From Lysobacterales bacterium (GTDB lineage Bacteria; Pseudomonadota; Gammaproteobacteria; Xanthomonadales; SZUA-36), in contig JAKITM010000021.1 of assembly GCA_021648045.1 (NCBI GenBank), positions 1 to 30,549 on the forward strand: 30,549 nucleotides of DNA, in the 5' to 3' direction. The notes under the pieces were generated by a model that did no database searches, was not told the DNA's origin, and saw nothing but the letters and a program-made list of their open reading frames with translations. Shown here in pieces: positions 25,431 to 30,549 of the stretch. Every line of letters begins with the position of its first letter. Position 1 is the stretch's first letter. The position numbers and the translations under genes were made by a program.

Positions 25431-25519
25431 ATATAACGATTGAGTTTACTGGCGCGCATGATTGAACTTTCCGCGAAATCGCGCCCCCGGCTTAAGCGCG
25501 CCATGTGAAACGGTTGTAT
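25431..25519 (-). repeat. attC site, most complete of its type
   Basis: 89 bp. On the minus strand R'' is ATACAAC (25513-25519) and R' is GTTATAT (25431-25437). Arms TTTCACATGGCGCGC and GCGCGCCAGTAAA pair with an unpaired offset, and the centre CGCGATTTCGCG forms a further hairpin. Its twin lies at 23777-23859. Confidence 0.75.
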
Positions 25520-25906
25520 TATGTGACGAGGTGTCTATTACTACCGGAATCCCTCTTTGTGCATTGAGCTGGCTCTCAGTTTAGTGCAATGTTTGTGCGT
25601 TTGCCATTCTTGCCGCTTAACGGCTTTTTCCGAAGGTTACGGATACTGAACTAAATCTGTCCCGGTGATTTTGGTTACGCCTTGGGAATGCCTCTGCCGA
25701 AAGCCTGTCTACGGAATACTTTCACATGAAGCTCCTCCAGACCCCGGCTCCTATGCCGGGTAATACAGGTGTTTTTCATAAAAACCAAGTAATTTTACCC
25801 ACACTATTGTCGGCAATGTGAGGTTTTCTCTCGTGGCAAAAACGGGAATTGTTCTAAGATGCGCCTGTCCTGCATTACCCTGGTTCTAAGATGCGCCTGT
25901 CCTGCA
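25520..25906. other. Unexplained segment with tandem 32-bp repeat
   Basis: 387 bp without a plausible gene. The right end holds two tandem copies of a 32-bp unit starting TTCTAAGATGCGCCTGTCC (25852 and 25884), plus a third partial CTGCATTACC. There is a CCCGGC/GCCGGG hairpin at 25743-25760, and GCCG-CTTAA-CGGC followed by five T at 25612-25629, a possible weak terminator. It looks like the end of an unknown mobile element that cut the TfoX_C-like gene. No group II intron domain V was seen. Confidence 0.5.
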
Positions 25907-25915
25907 TTACCCTGC
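25852..25915. repeat. Two tandem copies of a 32-bp unit
   Basis: The units at 25852-25883 and 25884-25915 agree in all but the last base. The sequence CTGCATTACCCT at their ends occurs a third time in part, forming the last codons and stop of the truncated TfoX_C-like gene. Confidence 0.9.
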
Positions 25916-26026
25916 ATTACCGGCACCATAAAATCTCAACTCATCCTCAGAAAAAATACCGACCTCATTTAGACGGCCCGCTATTTTAGGGCCAATATTT
26001 TTCAAGCCAGTCAAATTATTAGACAT
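25907..26026 (-). pseudogene. Truncated TfoX C-terminal-domain-like protein
   Basis: 39 codons: MSNNLTGLKNIGPKIAGRLN, then EVGIFSEDELRFYGAGNAG and stop. The pattern L-x-NIG-x3-A-x-RLNEVGI-x-x-x-DEL is the first half of the TfoX C-terminal domain, a helix-hairpin-helix-like fold; the other half is missing. The stop comes from the 32-bp repeat unit, so the gene was cut there. Its ATG overlaps the end of the GST gene by 8 bp, so the pair was translationally coupled. Confidence 0.72.
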
Positions 26027-26630
26027 TTTCCCTATCCATTTTAACGTATCCTGGTATTAACACGAAATCACTAAACCAGCGTTGTATATTTCTATATTCA
26101 GCTAAACTGAACCCACCTTCCTCTGCAACATGGGTATACGCATACAGACATATATCGGCAATCGTCGGTTTGTCACCCAAGAAAAACTTAGATTTTTTCA
26201 ATTGCTCCTCCATCAAAGACAATGCCTTATGCCCTCCTTCCTGCTTTGACAGATACTCACCTTCTCTATTCTTTGGCAGTCCGAGGTATTTTTTGATATA
26301 GCGAGCTGTTGCTATATAGGGTTCATGGCTATATTGTTCAAAAAATTGCCATTGCAATGCTATCGATTTTTCATACCTATCGGTGGGCAGATATATAGTA
26401 TCTTGAGCCAGATAATTTAAAATCGCATTTGACTCCCATAAATATTTTCCTTCATTTATTTTAAGCACCGGTATTCGTGCATTAGGATTCATCATTCTAA
26501 AACTATCCATATGAGTTTCACTAGTCAAAATATCAATATGAATCCACTCGTGCTCAATTTCAAGAAAATTCATTATCAATTTTATTTTGTAACAATTTCC
26601 TGAAAGCATATCTCCATATACTTTGTACAT
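26019..26630 (-). CDS. Glutathione S-transferase family protein
   Basis: 203 residues from the ATG at 26630, with AGGAG four bases upstream. Thioredoxin-like N-terminal domain (YKVYGDMLSGNCYKIKLIMN, with NARIPVL for the cis-proline and LWESNAILNYLA for the glutathione gamma-glutamyl site). The helical C-terminal domain contains FFLGDKPTIADICLYAYTHVAEEGG, the usual N-capping motif. Probably a detoxifying or thiol-transfer enzyme in the cytoplasm; the substrate is unknown. Cassette gene, coupled to the TfoX_C-like fragment. Confidence 0.9.
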   Translation of the reverse strand: MYKVYGDMLSGNCYKIKLIMNFLEIEHEWIHIDILTSETHMDSFRMMNPNARIPVLKINEGKYLWESNAILNYLAQDTIYLPTDRYEKSIALQWQFFEQYSHEPYIATARYIKKYLGLPKNREGEYLSKQEGGHKALSLMEEQLKKSKFFLGDKPTIADICLYAYTHVAEEGGFSLAEYRNIQRWFSDFVLIPGYVKMDRENV

Positions 26631-26654
26631 AGATCTCCTCACTTAGTCTTTTAT

Positions 26655-26751
26655 GCATAACGTCTTGCTCAGCGGCAGTTTAAAGTGGCGTGTTTTTGCG
26701 AATGCAAGACAAGTGCCGCTTTAAACTGTACGTTGGAGCTATTTGTTAGGT
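26655..26751 (-). repeat. attC site of the TfoX_C cassette
   Basis: 97 bp. Minus strand: R'' ACCTAAC (26745-26751), R' GTTATGC (26655-26661). Arms CAGTTTAAAGCGGC and GCCACTTTAAACTGCCGC pair; the loop is about 25 nt. Orientation is minus, like the genes on both sides. Confidence 0.85.
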
Positions 26752-26756
26752 GAATT

Positions 26757-27020
26757 TTATTTTGGTGCCAGCCCCATATCATCGAGTCTAAACAATATTT
26801 CCGTTTTTCTTGTTCTAGATACTTCTTGCCAATGCAATCCTTCTTGAGCACCTATAATTGCATAAATTGAATTAAGGCCAGTTCCTTTTACTTTTTTCTT
26901 TAGTTCTGCGTATAAAATATATGGGTCACTAACCATGAATTCCTCAACAGAGTTTATATCTACTTTAGCTAGAATTTCTTCACTTTTTGGTCCAAATCCT
27001 TTTAAGTCTCGGAGTCTCAT
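26757..27020 (-). CDS. Stand-alone TfoX C-terminal-domain protein
   Basis: 87 residues that cover a whole TfoX_C domain: MRLRDLKGFGPKSEEILAKV, then DINSVEEFMVSDPYILYAEL, then TGLNSIYAIIGAQEGLHWQE and a final helix. The GFGPKSEE helix-hairpin-helix and the GLHWQEV motif are characteristic. In TfoX/Sxy, the competence regulator, this domain follows an N-terminal TfoX_N domain, which is absent here. Stand-alone forms are common but not understood; a DNA contact is likely by fold only. It ends 6 bp before its attC. Confidence 0.88.
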   Translation of the reverse strand: MRLRDLKGFGPKSEEILAKVDINSVEEFMVSDPYILYAELKKKVKGTGLNSIYAIIGAQEGLHWQEVSRTRKTEILFRLDDMGLAPK

Positions 27021-27402
27021 ATCTACGTCTCTAACGTTTCCAACTTTTTATTATAGTACAATGTCAAAAACCTTCTCCGGCTTTCTTCTCCGCCTCCATT
27101 AAAGTGAAATGTTTGCTACATTTAACACAGGAGCTTACTTTATTTCCAGCTATAAAAGCATCCTTTTTTATTTTCCAAAAAATTACATCAACATATTCAT
27201 TGTCATTTTTTTTTGATAAGTTCTCGTTTTATATATCCTTTTTTAGAGATTGAAAATCACTATTTACAATATTTGCTGTCGCAAATCCCTTGGATGTTAT
27301 TGTTATGTGTAATACCCTCGAAACTTCCTGCATTGTAGATTTTTTACACAATCCTACAATGTGGATTTACTTTTTCTGTAAGCTTAATACATTTTTCTCG
27401 TT
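27021..27402. other. Region between TfoX_C and ABM genes
   Basis: 382 bp, AT-rich. It contains a broken small reading frame (27064-27225), a perfect 8-bp inverted repeat CATTGTAG / CTACAATG near 27332-27362, and R'/R''-like boxes (GTTAGAG near 27032, ACATAAC near 27302). I suspect one or two decayed cassettes with attC sites too worn to define. Confidence 0.4.
27064..27225 (-). pseudogene. Decayed small cassette gene with CxxC motif
   Basis: 53 open codons with no usable start: a TAA lies two codons upstream, and a run of nine A in the DNA could hide a frameshift. The end reads CVKCSKHFTLMEAEKKAGEGF, a single C-x2-C as in zinc ribbons. No family recognised. Confidence 0.35.
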
Positions 27403-27720
27403 CTAAGTATAGGTTACGAGTGATGGTAGTAATTTAATCTCTGGGTCATCCGCTCCCTCCATCTCCATGATCGAAAAAAATGCGTGACAAGCTTCAGATT
27501 CTAGCTCTTTTTTCATTACATCCTTAGCATCTTCAATACTACGAAATTGAACAATATCAATATACTCTCCTTCTCCGGTTTTAACTAATTCTCGTCGAAG
27601 AATACCTGCCTGATCACTTGCAAAATCTTTTTGAAAGCGATTCGAGGCTAAAAGAAGGTCAGTTTCATTTTTACCTTTCACTAATTTTATTGGGGCTAGT
27701 ATTGTTACAGGGCTTGTCAT
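27403..27720 (-). CDS. Antibiotic-biosynthesis-monooxygenase-like protein
   Basis: 105 residues, with GGAGT before the ATG. The sequence pattern (VTILAPIKLVKGKNETDLLLA, then AGILRRELVKTGEGEYIDIVQF, and a helix rich in EAC and FF) fits a dimeric alpha-beta barrel of the ABM type, small proteins that act as heme-free oxygenases or stress proteins. The exact role is unknown. It diverges from the WYL regulator over an 80-bp region with a palindrome, so it is probably its target. Confidence 0.72.
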   Translation of the reverse strand: MTSPVTILAPIKLVKGKNETDLLLASNRFQKDFASDQAGILRRELVKTGEGEYIDIVQFRSIEDAKDVMKKELESEACHAFFSIMEMEGADDPEIKLLPSLVTYT

Positions 27721-27770
27721 ATTTTTACTCCTTTAAAGTAATATTGATTAGAGAAGAACAGTATATTGTT

Positions 27771-27795
27771 AAATATGTCATTTTGTGGCATATTT
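27771..27795. promoter_or_regulatory. Operator candidate for the WYL regulator
   Basis: Palindrome AAATATG-N11-CATATTT in the 80-bp divergent region, 6 bp before the regulator start. A likely site for control of both genes. Confidence 0.55.
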
Positions 27796-27800
27796 GATTA

Positions 27801-28532
27801 ATGACACACTCTACAACGATCTCAAGAATTGAACGGCTGGAAATCATAACAGCCCGACTTAAATCAGATGAACCATCAACCATTGGTGAAATAGCCAAAG
27901 AAATTGGTGTTAGTGTGCGAACACTTAATCGTGATATTAAATTATTAAAAGACCAAGGTTTACCTATTGACACAGAAATTGGTCGGGGCGGTGGAGTTCG
28001 CCTAGATAGACATTGGGGAATTGGTCGTATTAATCTAAATTATTCGGAAGCTGTTGACCTCCTTATTAGCCTTGCTGTTGCTGAACAAATGAACTCTCCT
28101 CTTTTTATGGCTCATTTGAAAAGTGTGCGACATAAGCTTACGGCCTCTTTTTCACCTTCAATGAAAAATAAAGTTAATGGGCTAAAAGCACGTATACTTA
28201 TCGGAGAATCAGCATCTCAATTTGTTCTGTCAGAATTTATTTCACCGAACCGCCGAACGGTAGAGAAAATACATCAAGCATTTTTAATGCTTCGAAAAAT
28301 TGAAATTGTATATTGCGCTGAAAACGGCGATAAAACTAAGCGTATAATTGAACCACATTTTCTCTTACTCAGTTATCCTGTCTGGTATGTACTTGCTTGG
28401 GATCAACTACGCAACGATGTTCGAACCTTTCGTTGTGATAGGATCATAAGGATTCAGAGTTCAGATAATAATTTTAAATTACTCAGTGTTGCTCACTTTA
28501 AAAACTCACTAGAAGGAATTAATGCCATTTGA
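27801..28532 (+). CDS. YafY-type HTH/WYL transcriptional regulator
   Basis: 243 residues. N-terminal winged helix (ISRIERLEIITARLKSDEPS, TIGEIAKEIGVSVRTLNRDI, GRGGGVRLDRHWG). WYL domain in the second half, with IEIVYCAENGDKTKRIIEPHFLLLSYPVWYVLAWDQ in parts and FRCDRIIRIQ at the end; the W-Y-L core reads WYVLAWD. WYL regulators sense nucleic-acid or small-molecule signals. It is the only long plus-strand gene in the array, facing its attC (28539), and pairs with the divergent ABM gene. Confidence 0.9.
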   Translation: MTHSTTISRIERLEIITARLKSDEPSTIGEIAKEIGVSVRTLNRDIKLLKDQGLPIDTEIGRGGGVRLDRHWGIGRINLNYSEAVDLLISLAVAEQMNSPLFMAHLKSVRHKLTASFSPSMKNKVNGLKARILIGESASQFVLSEFISPNRRTVEKIHQAFLMLRKIEIVYCAENGDKTKRIIEPHFLLLSYPVWYVLAWDQLRNDVRTFRCDRIIRIQSSDNNFKLLSVAHFKNSLEGINAI

Positions 28533-28538
28533 TTTTAC

Positions 28539-28597
28539 ACATAACGCCGCATCAGCGGCGCGGCTCTGCCGCGCCCGACGGCATGCGTTTGTTAGGC
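28539..28597 (-). repeat. Canonical attC site of the NTF2-like cassette
   Basis: 59 bp. Minus strand: R'' GCCTAAC then AAACGC (28591-28597 for the box), arms CGGGCGCGGC / GCCGCGCCGC around AGA, and R' GTTATGT (28539-28545) preceded by GCGGC. This site fixes the array direction as minus. Confidence 0.92.
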
Positions 28598-28614
28598 AGC
28601 ACTGGGATCCACAT

Positions 28615-29073
28615 CTAGCCCTCATTGAAGAACGGGTCCGGCAATGCCGGATTTCTTAGCTTCGCGGCGGCGCTCGCGCCGACGACTGGAAGACCTGTTG
28701 GATCAAGGAGGCCAAGCTGGACAAGAACACTCGCCTGGTCCCACAGGATGTGCTCGTAGAAGACCTTGTCACCTTCGATGCCAACGATCACTGTTTCGAC
28801 CCGTTTCCCAGTCGGCTCGACTCCGGGGAGCATGTGGTCCATCTTGATGGTGTGAGTGAACGAGATGATGAGCTCATCGACGAGTCGTTCCTCGCTATAG
28901 GTTCGCGAAATCGTTTCGAACTTGACGTCGGGTGGGAAAAACTGGCCAATGAGGCGCTCGGAGTAGAACCTTCGGACACTTTGCGGACCTTGACCACCCA
29001 CCATGGTCGGCATGTTGAGGAGATGCGGGTTCGGCGCCATAGTCGCCAACGTCTGGTCAAGGTCGCCGGCCAT
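28615..29073 (-). pseudogene. NTF2/SnoaL-like protein, N-terminus lost to IS remnant
   Basis: About 152 codons from MAGDLDQTLATMAPNPHLLN: then MVGGQGPQSVRRFYSERLIG, then DMVFRFTH-like LIISFTHTIKMDHMLPGVEPTG and YEHILWDQASVLVQLGLLDP. This matches SnoaL/NTF2-like proteins found with dienelactone hydrolases. Homologues have extra residues before the MAGDLD segment. Here upstream DNA belongs to a transposase remnant, so the 186-codon open frame reaching 29175 is a chimera. The gene is visibly richer in G and C than its neighbours, a sign of a different source. It may still be translated from ATG 29073. Confidence 0.72.
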
Positions 29074-29233
29074 TCTCTTCATTCTTGTATGAAGGATAAA
29101 AAACTGAAATATCCAGCTTGCGCTCAATAAGATAATGGATTGCACTTTCAAAGCTACCAGGCTGTAGTTGATCATGGTAATTAATCACCACCATAGCGCT
29201 TTGGTTGTGGTCGTAAGGGATGAAGTTTGGCAT
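29057..29233 (-). pseudogene. IS transposase, N-terminal fragment (IS1182/IS5-like)
   Basis: 58 codons from ATG 29233, with AAGGAG upstream: MPNFIPYDHNQSAMVVINYH, then LQPGSFESAIHYLIERKLDISVF and YKNEENGR. I recognise this as the start of a DUF772-type transposase (IS1182/IS5 type). It stops out of frame at the junction with the NTF2-like gene. Confidence 0.75.
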
Positions 29234-29308
29234 CAATCTAACTCCTTTTGATACCGTTTATTTTATCATCTTAATAGCGCGATTTTGGGGTTTTTCTACA
29301 GCCTCAAC
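29066..29308 (-). mobile_element. Remnant of an IS with GTTGAGGC ends
   Basis: Holds one terminal repeat at 29289-29308 (minus strand GTTGAGGCTGTAGAAAAACC) and the transposase start; the rest is deleted. The end is the same as those of the MITE at 23643-23776. It lies 5 bp beyond the R' core of the attC at 29314. Confidence 0.75.
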
Positions 29309-29313
29309 GGCCT

Positions 29314-29372
29314 GCATAACTGGGGAGAGGTGTAGCATCCATGTTTATGCTATTCTCCCCTACGGCTTAGAA
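29314..29372 (-). repeat. attC site of the Nudix cassette
   Basis: 59 bp. Minus strand: R''-like TTCTAAG (29366-29372, last base off), stem GGGGAGA / TCTCCCC with inner ATAGCAT / ATGCTA, and R' GTTATGC (29314-29320). The last codons of the Nudix gene lie in it. Confidence 0.8.
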
Positions 29373-29805
29373 CAGTAGTCAATAACTCTGGTATCCAATT
29401 AGGCTTAAATGTAGTTGTATTTTCAGTTAACAACTCACCTATATTCCACCATTTACTATTTCTAATAGTGCTTTTTTCTTCTTCAGACCAGCCATTTTTT
29501 GATAAATCAGGATCATTAGGTGAGTTAATCAAATAGTATCGTTCCAACCACCGAGCAGGAGCTGATCTTGCTACAGCATATATTTCATCACGCTCTCGGA
29601 GTACTTCACCTATTTCCAAATTTAACCCTGTCTCTTCTTTTAGTTCGCGCCTAGCTGCGTCGATATAATCTTCATTGTTAATCAGTTCACCGCCAACTGT
29701 AGCCCAAAATGGTTCTTGGTGTTCATCATGATAACGAAATAATAAAAGCCTGCCTTTTTCATCAACAATAAATAGCCGTGACGATTTTCTTATTTGGATT
29801 TCCAT
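29350..29805 (-). CDS. Nudix hydrolase
   Basis: 151 residues. The Nudix box is complete: GELINNEDYIDAARRELKEE then TGL (G-x5-E-x7-REUxEExGU, about residues 39-61), which binds the metal for cleavage of a nucleoside diphosphate linked to another group. The N-terminal strand RLFIVDEKGRLLLFRYHD and C-terminal KWWNIGELL fit the fold. Substrate unknown; these enzymes are common in integron cassettes. The gene ends inside its attC. Confidence 0.93.
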   Translation of the reverse strand: MEIQIRKSSRLFIVDEKGRLLLFRYHDEHQEPFWATVGGELINNEDYIDAARRELKEETGLNLEIGEVLRERDEIYAVARSAPARWLERYYLINSPNDPDLSKNGWSEEEKSTIRNSKWWNIGELLTENTTTFKPNWIPELLTTVLSRRGE

Positions 29806-29828
29806 AAAACTCCAATACTATTATGAAT

Positions 29829-29878
29829 GGCTAACGATTTAATTAAGTGGCTCGGTGAAGCCGCGTTCATTGTTGTAA
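29829..29878 (-). repeat. Short attC site of the membrane-protein cassette
   Basis: 50 bp. Minus strand: R'' TTACAAC (29872-29878) and R' GTTAGCC (29829-29835), around a GGCTTCACCGAGCC hairpin. Lies across the end of the membrane protein gene, as attC sites do. Confidence 0.7.
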
Positions 29879-30253
29879 CGTTTCCCAAAGGGCCGCATAG
29901 ATTATGAATATACCAAAGATAAACGAGAAGACGCCAGCTGGTCTAAAAATCGAACTGAACCTCTGTGCGGACCAAGCAGCAAACAACCTGTGTTTTGACG
30001 GTGGAGTTAATGAAAGTACGACGCCAACCCCTACAAGCATGTAACCGATAATGGACATCATGGTCGGGTAAAGTGTCTGGTCGGCGAAAGTGATGAAAAT
30101 TGCCCCAAATAGCAGGCGACTCACTATCTCGAATAGATGAAAATATGCCGCCTCACTGAATTTTACAATGCCCTTGGACCAATATTCCGGATTTACCACC
30201 ATTACGGTGCTGAGGAATACCAGTAGAGTACCAAAAAATGCGATTAAATACAT
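29867..30253 (-). CDS. Small integral membrane protein, cassette gene
   Basis: 128 residues with about four membrane helices: IAFFGTLLVFLSTVMVV, LLFGAIFITFADQTLY, IIGYMLVGVGVVLSLTP and VFSFIFGIFIIYAALW. Between helices 1 and 2 is NPEYWSKGIVKFSEAAYFH, and between 3 and 4 a basic KHRLFAAWSAQRFSSIFRP loop. A widespread uncharacterised type; I cannot name a function. Confidence 0.8.
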   Translation of the reverse strand: MYLIAFFGTLLVFLSTVMVVNPEYWSKGIVKFSEAAYFHLFEIVSRLLFGAIFITFADQTLYPTMMSIIGYMLVGVGVVLSLTPPSKHRLFAAWSAQRFSSIFRPAGVFSFIFGIFIIYAALWETLQQ

Positions 30254-30270
30254 TTGGCTTTCCTAATTGT

Positions 30271-30315
30271 TTCTAACGCTGAGTTAACCTGCGAAGTCAG
30301 ATGAAACGTTTGTAT
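30271..30315 (-). repeat. attC site relic at IS110 copy B
   Basis: R' GTTAGAA (30271-30277) followed by short arms CTGA / TCAG and AACG / CGTT. The R'' side (TTGTAT on the plus strand) abuts the IS110 left end, as at 23859. Confidence 0.65.
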
Positions 30316-30549
30316 GATTAATCCTCTTCAAAAAACGGATAAACTGAGACCCACCTTTAGCAGCTACTAAAGGCCTTTGTGCAACAGCTCGATTGAATGT
30401 TGGAATCACCTTTTTAAAGGCCAGACCGATAACAAGTGTGAGCGTTGCATAACTCATTAGATAATAAACGAACAGCTAATTTAATCTCAGAACCCGTATA
30501 GCAAGTAGGAGTCAATCTTAGCATGAATATATCCACAGAAACCAATGTC
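30316..30549 (+). mobile_element. IS110-family element, left end copy B (runs off window)
   Basis: Same 207-nt left end as copy A, then the first 27 bp of the transposase gene (ATG at 30523; MNISTETNV) at the window edge. Eight or so base differences from copy A, several clustered in one hairpin loop (30361-30366) and one 9-nt patch. This copy may be complete beyond the edge. Confidence 0.85.
30523..30549 (+). CDS. IS110-family transposase, first nine codons
   Basis: Identical in DNA to the start of the fragment at 24067. The rest lies outside the window, so its state is unknown. Confidence 0.8.

Noticed and set aside
25520..25906. Group IIC intron at an attC site
   Set aside because: A GTGTG-like start can be found on the minus strand, but no domain V motif or reverse transcriptase is present.
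28644..29130. Plus-strand open frames opposite the NTF2-like gene
   Set aside because: Shadow frames of GC-rich coding DNA; the minus-strand protein has clear family motifs.
23860..30549. Composite transposon formed by the two IS110 copies
   Set aside because: IS110 elements lack inverted ends and do not form composite transposons in the classical way; the attC sites explain the block better.

Overview
This 30.5 kb window looks like the chromosome of a marine or aquatic gammaproteobacterium. The evidence is the 4.5S RNA-dnaX-ybaB-recR block, a ydbH-ynbE-ydbL operon, an IPTL-CTERM protein and attC-type recombination sites. I would guess Cellvibrionales or a relative, but the sequence here does not fix the genus.

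Positions 1-22400 are mostly chromosomal backbone. They hold the end of an ECF sigma gene overlapping its zinc anti-sigma factor, a YbjQ-type protein, a secreted spondin-domain protein, an OmpR/EnvZ-type two-component pair, RecQ, two neighbouring secreted proteins (one cohesin-like with Ig-like repeats and an IPTL-CTERM tail, now frameshifted; one ending in a dockerin), the AsmA-like YdbH system, an orphan molybdopterin oxidoreductase, the SRP RNA, dnaX-ybaB-recR, a bacterial phosphagen (arginine) kinase directly behind recR, a TetR regulator with two matching operator palindromes, and an M28 peptidase broken by an internal deletion. An EVE-like/HNH nuclease gene (22508-23515) stands at the border.

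Positions 23600-30549 are an accessory region that I read as the distal part of a chromosomal integron, or an integrase-less attC cluster, running on the minus strand. About ten attC sites or attC relics separate small, mostly minus-strand cassettes: HicAB toxin-antitoxin, a stand-alone HIRAN protein, a GST followed by a truncated TfoX_C-like protein, a complete stand-alone TfoX_C protein, an ABM-like/WYL-regulator divergent pair, an NTF2/SnoaL-like fragment, a Nudix hydrolase and a small membrane protein. No integrase gene is present; if the array is functional it should lie beyond the right edge.

The array is invaded by two kinds of transposable element, both next to attC core sites. One is an IS110-family element, present as two left ends of 207 nt whose leader could encode a bridge RNA; the copies differ mainly in a hairpin loop and one other short patch. 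The other is an IS with GTTGAGGC-type ends, present as a transposase remnant and as a 134-bp MITE. The IS110 left ends sitting at the same attC position, with variable putative guide segments, are the most promising candidate for something undescribed here.
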